Source: an uncultured Lachnospiraceae bacterium (GTDB taxonomy: Bacteria > Bacillota > Clostridia > Lachnospirales > Lachnospiraceae). Taken from it: 64,000 bases of DNA. Position 1 is the stretch's first letter, and each line of letters begins with the position of its first letter. The stretch lies in assembly GCA_902766955.1 (NCBI GenBank), contig CACXFM010000124.1, positions 1 to 64,000 on the forward strand, read 5' to 3'. The notes under the pieces are model-generated. The model worked only from the letters and a program-made list of their open reading frames with translations, was not told the DNA's origin and did no database searches. Of the stretch, positions 52,382 to 60,983 are shown piece by piece. Position numbers and translations under genes: made by a program.

Positions 52382-53752
52382 ATGACTATACGCAGGTCAC
52401 ACCCGCTTAACGGGTTCTTTCAGCTGCTCCTCCACTCGCTCGCGCACCGGAAGCTTCTCGCTGCCGCGGGCGTTCTCGGCGCACTCTGTGCCGTCCTCCT
52501 CTCCGTCGTCCGCACGGGCGGCATGAAGAGCGCGGACAGCGAACCAGCCCTGGCTTATGAAGAAAGCGTGGCGTCCTATAAGCGCGCGCTCGAGAGCATT
52601 GATATCGGGATCCGGTCTTATCAGACCGCTCTTGCCGAGGAGGAGAGCTATCTCTCCGTCTCTCCCGTCATGCAGCTGAAGCCGTATCATGTATATACCG
52701 TCACGACGGTTTATGAAGTGAACACGACGGACGGCAGGCATTCGATTCCCGAACTGGAAGCTCTGGCCAGGGCGTTTGCCCGCTCCGTATCCGACACGTC
52801 TTTTCTTGAGAGCATCTCTGAACGCTTCGATATGGAGCCCAGGTTTCTGAACGAGCTGATTTCCAGGAAGCTGATCTCCGCCTCGGCGACCGTCACCAAC
52901 GCCGTCAGAAAAAAGGGAACGAATCTGTCCGCTCTCAGCCTCCTCTCGGAAGACGGCACCACCTCCCGGTTCTCCATCACGGTGAAAGGAGACAGTTTCG
53001 ATTTCTCCGACAAGTTTGACGAAGCGATCCGGGAATACCTGCTCGCGCTGCCGGATTCGTCCGATCTGGCGTGGTATCCGTGCACGCTCAGGGTCGTCTC
53101 CTCCACCAGGGCGGAAGCGATTGACCAGACACTTCGGAGCGGTCAGAAGGCCACATCAGACAGAATCTATGACTACACCGACAAGCTGGTCAAACTCGGG
53201 ACGGCCCGCACCGGCTTTACCACCAGGTACAAACCGGCTGCGTCAGCCGCCCGCAGATCTGCCTTCAGCCGGATCAGCATCCGCGGCCTCATCACGGGAT
53301 TCTGCGGCGGCCTGATCGGCGCCTGGCTTCTCACCATGCTGTGGTATCTGTGCAGCGGAATCATCTATTCCGAGGGCGAATTCCGGAGACGGTTCCCGGT
53401 GCGCCTCATTGCGGCGCCCCTCCCCGCAGACCAGGGAAATCCCGCCGGCCAGGCGGAAATCCTGGACACTCTCCTCCGCGGCCGTAGGTCTGTCATCCTG
53501 ACGGGCACGTGCGCCGATGAGGAAGTCAGACAGAGAGCGGAAGAGATCATTGCCGGCTGTCAGGAATCGGGGGCAAGGCTTGCCTATTATCCGGATTTTC
53601 TCGCCAACCCGGATGCCAGAAGGCTTCTGCCGGATCTGGACGGTACGGTTCTCATCGAACGCTGCGGCCGCTCCCGCTGCCGTGATTTCGACAAGGAACT
53701 CCGGATCTTAAAGGATCTCGGCATCGACGTCATCGGGACAGTCCTGGTTTAA
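52382..53752 (+). CDS. Wzz-like chain-length protein with degenerate kinase domain (Wzz-B)
   Basis: 456 residues; GGGAGA upstream. TM1 24-42, TM2 about 303-327. The extracellular start YKRALESIDIGIRSYQTALAEE is clearly related to Wzz-C at 62149 (YENALKSIDEGIARYQAAL). The cytosolic tail keeps the kinase-like pattern (SVILTGTC...GTVLIERCG...LGIDVIGTVLV) but the P-loop place reads GTCADEEVRQ. It is the only plus-strand gene here and overlaps the convergent epimerase gene by four bases. Confidence 0.82.
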   Translation: MTIRRSHPLNGFFQLLLHSLAHRKLLAAAGVLGALCAVLLSVVRTGGMKSADSEPALAYEESVASYKRALESIDIGIRSYQTALAEEESYLSVSPVMQLKPYHVYTVTTVYEVNTTDGRHSIPELEALARAFARSVSDTSFLESISERFDMEPRFLNELISRKLISASATVTNAVRKKGTNLSALSLLSEDGTTSRFSITVKGDSFDFSDKFDEAIREYLLALPDSSDLAWYPCTLRVVSSTRAEAIDQTLRSGQKATSDRIYDYTDKLVKLGTARTGFTTRYKPAASAARRSAFSRISIRGLITGFCGGLIGAWLLTMLWYLCSGIIYSEGEFRRRFPVRLIAAPLPADQGNPAGQAEILDTLLRGRRSVILTGTCADEEVRQRAEEIIAGCQESGARLAYYPDFLANPDARRLLPDLDGTVLIERCGRSRCRDFDKELRILKDLGIDVIGTVLV

Positions 53753-54765
53753 CGTCTCTGCCTCATGTCTTCCGTCAGAAGACGGAACATGTCTTCAAGT
53801 CCCACGGACGGCTGCCAGCCGAGTGCCCGCAGCCGGCCCGTGTCCAGATTCATCCTGAGAACCGGTGCGTAGCCGTATGAAGCGGCGTTTCCGCTGTCTT
53901 CCACACGCACCCCGATTTTCCCTTCTCCGGGTCCTTCAGCGACCAGCCGGGCCATCTCCAGAACGGAACAGTACGTTTCTTCATTGGCCGCATTATAAGC
54001 AAGACCCGTTTCCCCTCTCAGGAGTACGGTCAGGATCGCCCGCACGGCATCCTCCGTGTACAGATAGCTCCTTCTGGTCTCTCCTTTCGTGTGCAGCACG
54101 ATATCACGCCCTTCGAGAGCACATCTGGCGAACTCCGCAAACACTCTCCCGTCATCATACTCCACTCCCGGGCCGAAGGTCTGCGTGAGCCGGATCACTT
54201 TCGCGGGAACCCCGTATTCCGACGCATAGGACGCACACAGACTCTCGCAGAGCCGTTTTCCCGTCGGATAGCTGGCTCTCACCTGCATCGGATCGAGATC
54301 TGTTCCGTGCGTCTCGCTGATTTTTTCATCCGTCTCCGGCGTCCCGTAAACCTCCATGCTGGACAGATAGACAAATCCCCTGCAGGTATGCCTCCGGGCC
54401 AGCTCAAGCATGTTGAGCGTTCCCTCGACGGCAGTCCGGATCGTCTCGACCGGCCGCTCCACAAATCCTCTGCTGGAGGTCATGCTGGCTCCGTGAATGA
54501 TATAATCGACACATTCATCCGTCCCCTGCCAGGATGCCACGTCGCCGATATGGAAGCGGAGCTGATCCTCCGGAATGCCCGGAAACAGCCTCTCCGCCTT
54601 CTGTCTGTCCCTGACGAGAGCCGCAATCCGCACCGGGCGGTCCGTCCGCGTGTTATAATCCAGTATGCTGCGGACCAGCGTCCTGCCGATCAGTCCGGTA
54701 GCTCCGGTGACAAAGACCGCCTTGTCTTCCAGCAGTTCAAATAATCTGTCAGGTGAATCCGTCAT
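53749..54765 (-). CDS. NAD-dependent nucleotide-sugar epimerase/dehydratase (extended SDR)
   Basis: 338 residues. GATGLIGRTLV binds NAD; the catalytic triad is visible as the Ser in YLSSMEVYG and YPTGK (YxxxK). It modifies a nucleotide sugar or CDP-linked intermediate; the substrate cannot be read. It ends the second minus-strand operon and overlaps the preceding stop in ATGA. Confidence 0.88.
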   Translation of the reverse strand: MTDSPDRLFELLEDKAVFVTGATGLIGRTLVRSILDYNTRTDRPVRIAALVRDRQKAERLFPGIPEDQLRFHIGDVASWQGTDECVDYIIHGASMTSSRGFVERPVETIRTAVEGTLNMLELARRHTCRGFVYLSSMEVYGTPETDEKISETHGTDLDPMQVRASYPTGKRLCESLCASYASEYGVPAKVIRLTQTFGPGVEYDDGRVFAEFARCALEGRDIVLHTKGETRRSYLYTEDAVRAILTVLLRGETGLAYNAANEETYCSVLEMARLVAEGPGEGKIGVRVEDSGNAASYGYAPVLRMNLDTGRLRALGWQPSVGLEDMFRLLTEDMRQRR

Positions 54766-55979
54766 CTCTTCAACCTCCCGGCAATCTTCTTTCTGATACT
54801 CCTGTATTTCTTCTTCAGTCTGACTGCAGCGGACTCCGTGCCGTATTTCCGGGCCAGATATCCGAAGGGTTTCGAATAGAATTCATTCCAGAACCGGTAG
54901 CGGTCCGCCGGCTCCGGAAAGGGCGCCTGAAGCGGAGGCTGCATGCTCAGGGCAAGATCGGTTTCCCTGAAATCAAGCGCATCCGACACCTTCCGGAACA
55001 TGGCATCCCCCTCCGGCGTATTCACCAGCACGAGGCTCACACCTTTGTTGTCGCTGAAGCCAGGTGCGGCCTTGTCGATGCCCCAGTAATCCGCGATCGT
55101 GATATCTCCGGGATGCATCACATCCTTGTAAGGACAGCTGAAACAGGAAGGGCGCAGAATCCAGTGCCCGTAAAACAGATTTTTGAAGACCGTGCTGTCG
55201 GTGCGGCTCCCGTCACTGAAATAAATGCTCTCCACATGGTCCTTCCAGCCGAAGTCCCGTTTATTTCTGAAATCCACGGAAACGGCTTTTAAGCCCCGCT
55301 TTTCTTCCTGCCACTGCAGGTATTTTTTCCAGGCCGCCGGACTCGGGACACCGTGGCAGACGATATCGACGCAAAAAAGGTTCTCCGGATTTCCGTTTAA
55401 GAAGCGCCTGAGCCCTGCAACCTGACAGGATGTCCCGGAGAACAGGACCTCTCTCCCGCTCTTCAGATCCTCCCTCACATTTCGGAAGATGTCGCCCAGA
55501 TCGCTCTGTATATACTTTGACCCCCGCATGCGGTCTCTGTCAGCCGCGCTCTCCGCGCGCATGTGATACGCCTGAAAGTGTTCATCCAGAACGCATCCGT
55601 AGATGACCCCGCCCGCTGCCAGCCATTCATCGGTCAGCGCCGTAAAGATGCCTCCGGATCTGGATGCCATTCTCACATCCAGATCCCTGTGGCGGACCGC
55701 GTAAACAAGCGGCTCTTCAAACCGGTCCGCTTTGCAGCTCGTGTGTTTCTCCCGCTGGTCCGCCTTAAATGCGCACACCCGCTCACAGAGTCCGCATCTG
55801 ATACAGCTGTCTTCCCGGATCACGGGATACAGGAACCCCTCCCTGTCGCGCTTCATGGATATTGCGCCGGCCGGACAGGCCTCAAGACAGGCCGTACACC
55901 CGCAGCAGGTCCTGCGGTCGGTATATAAGACGGGCACGGACTCTTTTTTCTGTCCGGCCCCGCTCTCCTTCATCATCAT
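54762..55979 (-). CDS. FrhB-like iron-sulfur protein (F420 hydrogenase beta-subunit family)
   Basis: About 405 residues; ATG at 55979 is preferred, GTG at 55991 is possible. Two [4Fe-4S] ferredoxin motifs open it (CCGCTACLEACP, CIRCGLCERVC), followed by the FrhB N and C domains (GGIFTALTDEWL, LFSGTSCQVAGLRRFL, CHGVPSP, SCFSCPYKD). In polysaccharide loci these proteins occur next to pyruvyl transferases, as here, and are thought to reduce a glycan-related substrate; that role is unproven. Confidence 0.88.
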   Translation of the reverse strand: MMMKESGAGQKKESVPVLYTDRRTCCGCTACLEACPAGAISMKRDREGFLYPVIREDSCIRCGLCERVCAFKADQREKHTSCKADRFEEPLVYAVRHRDLDVRMASRSGGIFTALTDEWLAAGGVIYGCVLDEHFQAYHMRAESAADRDRMRGSKYIQSDLGDIFRNVREDLKSGREVLFSGTSCQVAGLRRFLNGNPENLFCVDIVCHGVPSPAAWKKYLQWQEEKRGLKAVSVDFRNKRDFGWKDHVESIYFSDGSRTDSTVFKNLFYGHWILRPSCFSCPYKDVMHPGDITIADYWGIDKAAPGFSDNKGVSLVLVNTPEGDAMFRKVSDALDFRETDLALSMQPPLQAPFPEPADRYRFWNEFYSKPFGYLARKYGTESAAVRLKKKYRSIRKKIAGRLKR

Positions 55980-56018
55980 CTGTTTAAGCACCTTTCCCGT
56001 CTAAAAACATAGGTCCCG

Positions 56019-56744
56019 TCAGTCCGGACCGTAGATCTGGGCATTTTCCTTGGCTTCGAGAAGCGCCCTCATGGTGTAATAATCGTCCGGCGTCGTGATC
56101 TTGATATTCTCATACGGCCCGTCAATCATGAACAGCTCATAGCCGTAATGATTCATCATGGTGCAGCAGTCAATGAAATCCGTGATCCCGTCCGACAGCG
56201 CCCGCCTGTGCGCCGCCAGAATATCATGCAGATAGAATGCCTGCGGCGCCTTGGCCACTCTTGACTTCGCGCGCGACGGAACCTGTTCCACATGTCCCTC
56301 CTCATCCACCACGACGATCGTCTCCTTGACAATGCCCGCGGTGATGGCATTTCCGTGTTCTTTGACGCACGCGATATCCTCAGACAAAAGCTCCGGCGTA
56401 ATGAGCGGGCGGACACCGTCATGGATCAGAACCAGCGCGTTCTCTTTTCCCGCCAGTTCCTCGGCGGCGCAGAGCCCGTTATAGATGGACAGCTGGCCGG
56501 TCGCACCGCCCGGCACGATCTTTCTGACCTTTTCGATCCTGAATCTGTAGAGATAATCCCGGAGGACGGGAATCCAGTCCTCGATGCACACGACCACAAC
56601 CGCGTCAATCTCCGGATTGCGCTCAAAGTGCTCCAGTGTATAAATAATAATCGGTTTATTGTAGATCTCAAGGAACTGCTTCGGCTTGTCCTTCGAGCGC
56701 ATTCTTTTGCCGACGCCTCCGGCGTAAACGACTCCGATATTCAT
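56019..56744 (-). CDS. IspD/TarI family cytidylyltransferase
   Basis: 241 residues. The nucleotide loop AGGVGKRMRSKDKPKQFL, with its basic residues, and LIHDGVRPLI and KITTPDDYY are family hallmarks. It makes a CDP-linked polyol, either CDP-methylerythritol (IspD) or CDP-ribitol (TarI). Because it lies between pyruvyl transferase and FrhB genes, with LicD in the same superlocus, a TarI-like role in glycan synthesis is my preference; the isoprenoid role stays possible because ispG is also in the window but far away. Confidence 0.88.
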   Translation of the reverse strand: MNIGVVYAGGVGKRMRSKDKPKQFLEIYNKPIIIYTLEHFERNPEIDAVVVVCIEDWIPVLRDYLYRFRIEKVRKIVPGGATGQLSIYNGLCAAEELAGKENALVLIHDGVRPLITPELLSEDIACVKEHGNAITAGIVKETIVVVDEEGHVEQVPSRAKSRVAKAPQAFYLHDILAAHRRALSDGITDFIDCCTMMNHYGYELFMIDGPYENIKITTPDDYYTMRALLEAKENAQIYGPD

Positions 56745-56771
56745 AGCTTTCCGTACTCTCTTATGTTCTTT

Positions 56772-57887
56772 TTATATGGTTTTATGTCCCGCGATGACCT
56801 GCAGATACTCCCTCGACCGGGCGATTTCATCCGCCAGGCGCTCATCTGCATCCGCCCAGCGGATGGGCGATGTATCGAGCGGCCGGGCCCCCGCGTCAAG
56901 TCCCCGTTTCAGCAGTCCCGCGCTGTCAAGCAGGTTCAGAATTCTGTTGCTGCGCAGAACCCGCGTCTCCACAAAAAACTTTTTATGGAGAATGATGGAA
57001 AATGCCGTCGCGTGGAAGGAATTCGTGACCACGCACTCCGCGTGATCCAGAAGTCCCACGAATTCAGGCGGCGAAACAATCCCGGCATGGTGGAGATCCG
57101 GATGTCTGTACCACAGATCATAATCCGACAGATACAGAAGATCCTGCCCTTTCCGTGCGGCATATTCCCTGGCGAATGCAAGCGCCGGCAGTGCCCCCTT
57201 GCTCTGGCCCATCATGAAAAACAGCACATATGGTTTTCTCTCACGCCACTCCTCAAAGCTTCTCCACCGCTCCGGTGAAAACAGAAACACGGGATCCAGG
57301 GAAGAGCAGAGCGGGATATCCCCGGTCAGGCCCCGAAGGCCCGGGAGGATATCTTTCTCACGCACGGAGACGGCGCTGAAATGCCGCAGCCTGCCTGCAA
57401 GCCCCCGCAGTTCTTCCTCATCGAGTTCGGATTTGCCGATACTCGCGGCATAGGAGTAAGCGCGCGCGGGCGGCTGTACGAAATCGAGGAAGTAAGCCGG
57501 ATCATCCCCGGTTATATCCGTATTCCATACCTGGTCCGATCCGGTCACGAATACGTCATACCCGCCGGCATTTTCCCGAAGCCAGGCGGCATCCCTCCCG
57601 GAGGGGCCGCTTCCGAAATATGTTTTCCGCGCGGCCTCGAAAACAGCATTTCTTTCTGCAGCCACGGGGTAGTCCAGCAGGAACCGGACCCCCTTTTTCA
57701 GCGGATTTCCTTTCTTCTTCAGGACGGCGGAAGCGCTGTTCCGCGCCTCGATCTGCGGGCTTCTGTAATCAATGATCTCCGCCTGCACGCCCTCCAGGTC
57801 ATTCAGCGACTCCCGCAATGCATATGCCTGCAGGAATGCCCCGTAATTGCAGGCTCTGTGAAAAGTCAGAATTCCGATTTTTGTCAT
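56772..57887 (-). CDS. Polysaccharide pyruvyl transferase family protein
   Basis: 371 residues. The start IGILTFHRACNYGAFLQAYALRE, VFVTGSDQVWN and the C-terminal VVTNSFHATAFSIIL are the CsaB/WcaK-type pattern. It would add a pyruvate ketal to a sugar of the repeat unit, giving a negative charge. It overlaps the polymerase gene in ATGA. Confidence 0.9.
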   Translation of the reverse strand: MTKIGILTFHRACNYGAFLQAYALRESLNDLEGVQAEIIDYRSPQIEARNSASAVLKKKGNPLKKGVRFLLDYPVAAERNAVFEAARKTYFGSGPSGRDAAWLRENAGGYDVFVTGSDQVWNTDITGDDPAYFLDFVQPPARAYSYAASIGKSELDEEELRGLAGRLRHFSAVSVREKDILPGLRGLTGDIPLCSSLDPVFLFSPERWRSFEEWRERKPYVLFFMMGQSKGALPALAFAREYAARKGQDLLYLSDYDLWYRHPDLHHAGIVSPPEFVGLLDHAECVVTNSFHATAFSIILHKKFFVETRVLRSNRILNLLDSAGLLKRGLDAGARPLDTSPIRWADADERLADEIARSREYLQVIAGHKTI

Positions 57888-59179
57888 CTGTCCTCCGCTC
57901 CGTCAATCATCAGTGAACCTGTCCGGTACCCGATCCTTTTCTTTTCCGCCGGAAACACCCCCAGCGCCACCCTCTCCTCACAGCCTGTCTCGGAAACAAA
58001 AAACAGCAGTGAAAACGGAATCGGGTTGGATGACAGCCAGTCCATGGAACCGGTGATGAGATAAGACAGGATAGCCGCCGAAAACACCGCGCCCGCCGCG
58101 AGATCCGCGGTTCTCCGGACTCTCGGTCCCATCACGGCAAAGAGAATGATCAGAAGAATGAGGGCCGTGATTCCCCCGGTATACAGATTCTCCACAACCA
58201 TGTTGTGGCAGTGTGTCTGTTCAATCTTCCGCCATCTGGTCAGCACGTCTTCAATACCGTTTCCCGAGACGGGATGGAGCCGGAAATACTGGAGACTTCT
58301 TCTCCAGATTCCCCCTCTGCCCGTAAAGTCGGCCTTTTTCCCGAAATACCCGGCGATTCTGTATGCGATGTCATTCCCGGCGATCAGCACCGGCAGAAGC
58401 TGCACGAGAAACCCGGCCAGCACCGCATTTCTGAAGCTGAACAGGGACAGAAGAGGCCGCATCCCCGGAAAAACACAGGTGATGACCACGGCCAGAGAAA
58501 CAAGAAGAAACACCGACACGGCGATCAGGGCCGTAGCGGCAGTTTTGGTCAGATACATATAAAGCACAAACGAACTGTACAGGCAGAACCACAGCAGTGC
58601 GCGCCTGCTGTAATAAAGCGCATAGCAGAGCAGTGCGGCCATCACCGGCAGAAAATAATTGATCGAATCATTATCATATGTCAGGAAGTACCAGTTCTGC
58701 GTCGAATTGGCCATGACACGGCCCGCCAGAATGTAGACGGATCCGCTGCGCATGCCTCCGACTGTGTCGGAATAGATCAGAAACGTCAGAAACTGAAGGC
58801 CCGACATCGCGGCGCCGGCCACAATAAAGGCCCTCAGGACCGTCTTTCTGGACGCCGTGAGAAATGCCAGCTCCATCAGCGAAACAAACCCCACGCAGCG
58901 GATCAGGGCATACAGATCCAGCGTCCCGTTTTCGCTGAACAGGGAAGTTCCCGCATAGAACCAGAAAAAATAGAGAACGGCCGCCAGATACCGCCGGCTC
59001 ACCCGAAACCCTCCGCTGACGAAGAGCAGGGCTTCCACCGAGAGGACCGTCACCATCACATAATACAGTTTCCAGGCCTTGCTGATCATGCCGGGCACCG
59101 CATAGGAAGCGGGCACATAAAAAGCAAGGAATCCGAGCGTAAGCAAGAGGCCGGATTCAGAGATCCTGATTCTTTTCAT
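57884..59179 (-). CDS. O-antigen ligase/polymerase-like membrane protein, second of two (Wzy-like)
   Basis: 431 residues from the ATG at 59179, which overlaps the GT2 stop (ATGA). About 11 membrane helices. The large loop carries RGGIWRRSLQYFRLHPVSGNGI and HNMVVENLYTGG, the Wzy_C/WaaL motif with the conserved Arg and His. It polymerises or transfers lipid-linked units on the outer face of the membrane. Confidence 0.87.
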   Translation of the reverse strand: MKRIRISESGLLLTLGFLAFYVPASYAVPGMISKAWKLYYVMVTVLSVEALLFVSGGFRVSRRYLAAVLYFFWFYAGTSLFSENGTLDLYALIRCVGFVSLMELAFLTASRKTVLRAFIVAGAAMSGLQFLTFLIYSDTVGGMRSGSVYILAGRVMANSTQNWYFLTYDNDSINYFLPVMAALLCYALYYSRRALLWFCLYSSFVLYMYLTKTAATALIAVSVFLLVSLAVVITCVFPGMRPLLSLFSFRNAVLAGFLVQLLPVLIAGNDIAYRIAGYFGKKADFTGRGGIWRRSLQYFRLHPVSGNGIEDVLTRWRKIEQTHCHNMVVENLYTGGITALILLIILFAVMGPRVRRTADLAAGAVFSAAILSYLITGSMDWLSSNPIPFSLLFFVSETGCEERVALGVFPAEKKRIGYRTGSLMIDGAEDR

Positions 59180-60141
59180 TCTTTTTCCCCCGGGGAAAGC
59201 AGTCCGTACAGGCACTGGAATAAGGTTTCTTTCACTCTTCGCTTCCTTGAGAGCTGTCCCGCCATGGCGTCTTTATAATACCCGCGCGCGGCCCGGACCG
59301 CAGCACCGGGCTTCATGCGGCGGAGTTCCGTCCGGGCGGCCGCATGCATGCAGGTCCGGTATTTGAGCGCTGCTGCTGCCGTATATTCGGGATAATACCG
59401 CCTGGTGAGTTCCACCATCTCTCTGCGCGCCAGGATCTCGGAGCGGCGGGCTTCCGCACTGATATCCGCATGGACCGCACTTCCGCCACGAATTCTGTAG
59501 TCATAGACAGGTTCCGTCTCCGCCTCGACAGACTGCAGGCCGCGGCACACCTCCAGCAGCCAGACCTGGTCCTCCCCGATCCGGTAGTCCGTTGAAAATA
59601 CAGCCGGCTGTCCGTCCCTGATCAGACAGTCTCTCCTGAAATACTTATTCCACAGAACGCCGAGATAACTGTCTCTGCCCTGCTCAAGCGTCATTCCCGC
59701 GGCCGCTCTTCCGTCTGCCCCGGCAAAGGGCTTCCCCTGCCTCGTCTCCGTAATCCGTCCGCTCTCGTCCATTCTCCTGTGGCCGGCAAAGACGGCGGAG
59801 AGGGAAGGCGACTGCATAAAGTGGCCGGCAATCCGCTCGAAAGCAGTGTGAGGAAGCCGGTCATCCGCATCCGCAAAGCCGACGATTTCTCCCGTAACAA
59901 GCTTCAGCGCCGCATTTCGTGCCGCGCTGACTCCACCGTTCGCTATGTGATACACATGAACTCTGTGATCAAGCTCCTGCCACAGATCGCAGATTCTGCC
60001 CGTGCCGTCCGACGAACCGTCGTCGATCACGACGGCCTCCCAGTTCTGCCAGGTCTGGCTGCAGATGCTCTGCAGACACTCGCCGACATACCGCTCCACG
60101 TTATAAGCGGGCACAATCAATGATATCTTCAAATCATCCAT
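59176..60141 (-). CDS. Glycosyltransferase family 2
   Basis: 321 residues. KISLIVPAYNVERYVGECLQSI, VIDDGSSDGT and the metal-binding FADADDRL are the GT-A, GT2 marks. No membrane helix is seen. It adds one sugar of the repeat unit; AAGGAAA precedes the ATG. Confidence 0.93.
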   Translation of the reverse strand: MDDLKISLIVPAYNVERYVGECLQSICSQTWQNWEAVVIDDGSSDGTGRICDLWQELDHRVHVYHIANGGVSAARNAALKLVTGEIVGFADADDRLPHTAFERIAGHFMQSPSLSAVFAGHRRMDESGRITETRQGKPFAGADGRAAAGMTLEQGRDSYLGVLWNKYFRRDCLIRDGQPAVFSTDYRIGEDQVWLLEVCRGLQSVEAETEPVYDYRIRGGSAVHADISAEARRSEILARREMVELTRRYYPEYTAAAALKYRTCMHAAARTELRRMKPGAAVRAARGYYKDAMAGQLSRKRRVKETLFQCLYGLLSPGEKE

Positions 60142-60152
60142 ATTGGATTTCC

Positions 60153-60983
60153 TTAAAAGCTTCCCTCATATTTTCTGCCGATAAACTTCGCCTTCAGAAA
60201 TGCGCTGCCCTTCTTCCACCAGTTCACTTTCTCCATATGGATGAGAGGCAGCTCCATCATTTCCTCTTTCCGGAATCTTCCGCAGCGGAGCTGTTCACAG
60301 ATCCAGACGTTAAAAATGATTTCGGAGACACGGCCGTAAAACCTGCCCTGGAAAACGGACAGTTCCTGATCATCCCCGATCCTTCTCTTCAGCTCAAACA
60401 GAATATCGAACAGCCATGTGCAGTATTCGTCGAAGAGCTCCTTCTCCATGATCATCATGTTGAACATGTACCCGGAAGTCCTGCGGAAAACCTGATCACA
60501 GCTTCCCAGGCAGGAGGGATACTTTTCGGCGATGATCCTTCTCGTCTCGTCCAGATGGCTCGCATAATGCGTATGGGCATAGTGGCTGTACAGCGTCTCG
60601 ATATAGTATCTCCGCTTTACCGGTGTGAAGACTTTGATCCGTCCGAGATAAGGGCGGAGTTCCCTGTACGTCAGCACGCGGTCCCATTTGCTGCCCCGCC
60701 GCTTCATCGTGAAGTGGCGTCTGTAATGGACAAGCCCCACGTATCTGGCATCCAGGTTTTTCCAGGCCCAGTACAGCCCCGTCAATTCGCAGAATGACGG
60801 ATTCAGTTCGGATATATTATCACCGGTATTATCTTTTCGAAACCCGATATCCAATTCCTTGCCGTCCGGATCCAGCTTGCCTTCAGCGCCCACATGAAGC
60901 GGCAGGTACATGGGATCCGCCGGCATTCTGTACGGTTTATGTGCCGCGATAACAATTTTCACGGGCGGTCTGTGTCCTGTCAT
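60153..60983 (-). CDS. DUF4422 family glycosyltransferase
   Basis: 276 residues. The segment IVIAAHKPYRMP, then DNISELNPSFCELTGLYWAWKN and VGLVHYRRHF is the DUF4422 signature; members sit in capsule loci, often next to glf, and are thought to be GT-A transferases. It overlaps the glf stop in ATGA. The acceptor and donor are not known. Confidence 0.9.
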   Translation of the reverse strand: MTGHRPPVKIVIAAHKPYRMPADPMYLPLHVGAEGKLDPDGKELDIGFRKDNTGDNISELNPSFCELTGLYWAWKNLDARYVGLVHYRRHFTMKRRGSKWDRVLTYRELRPYLGRIKVFTPVKRRYYIETLYSHYAHTHYASHLDETRRIIAEKYPSCLGSCDQVFRRTSGYMFNMMIMEKELFDEYCTWLFDILFELKRRIGDDQELSVFQGRFYGRVSEIIFNVWICEQLRCGRFRKEEMMELPLIHMEKVNWWKKGSAFLKAKFIGRKYEGSF

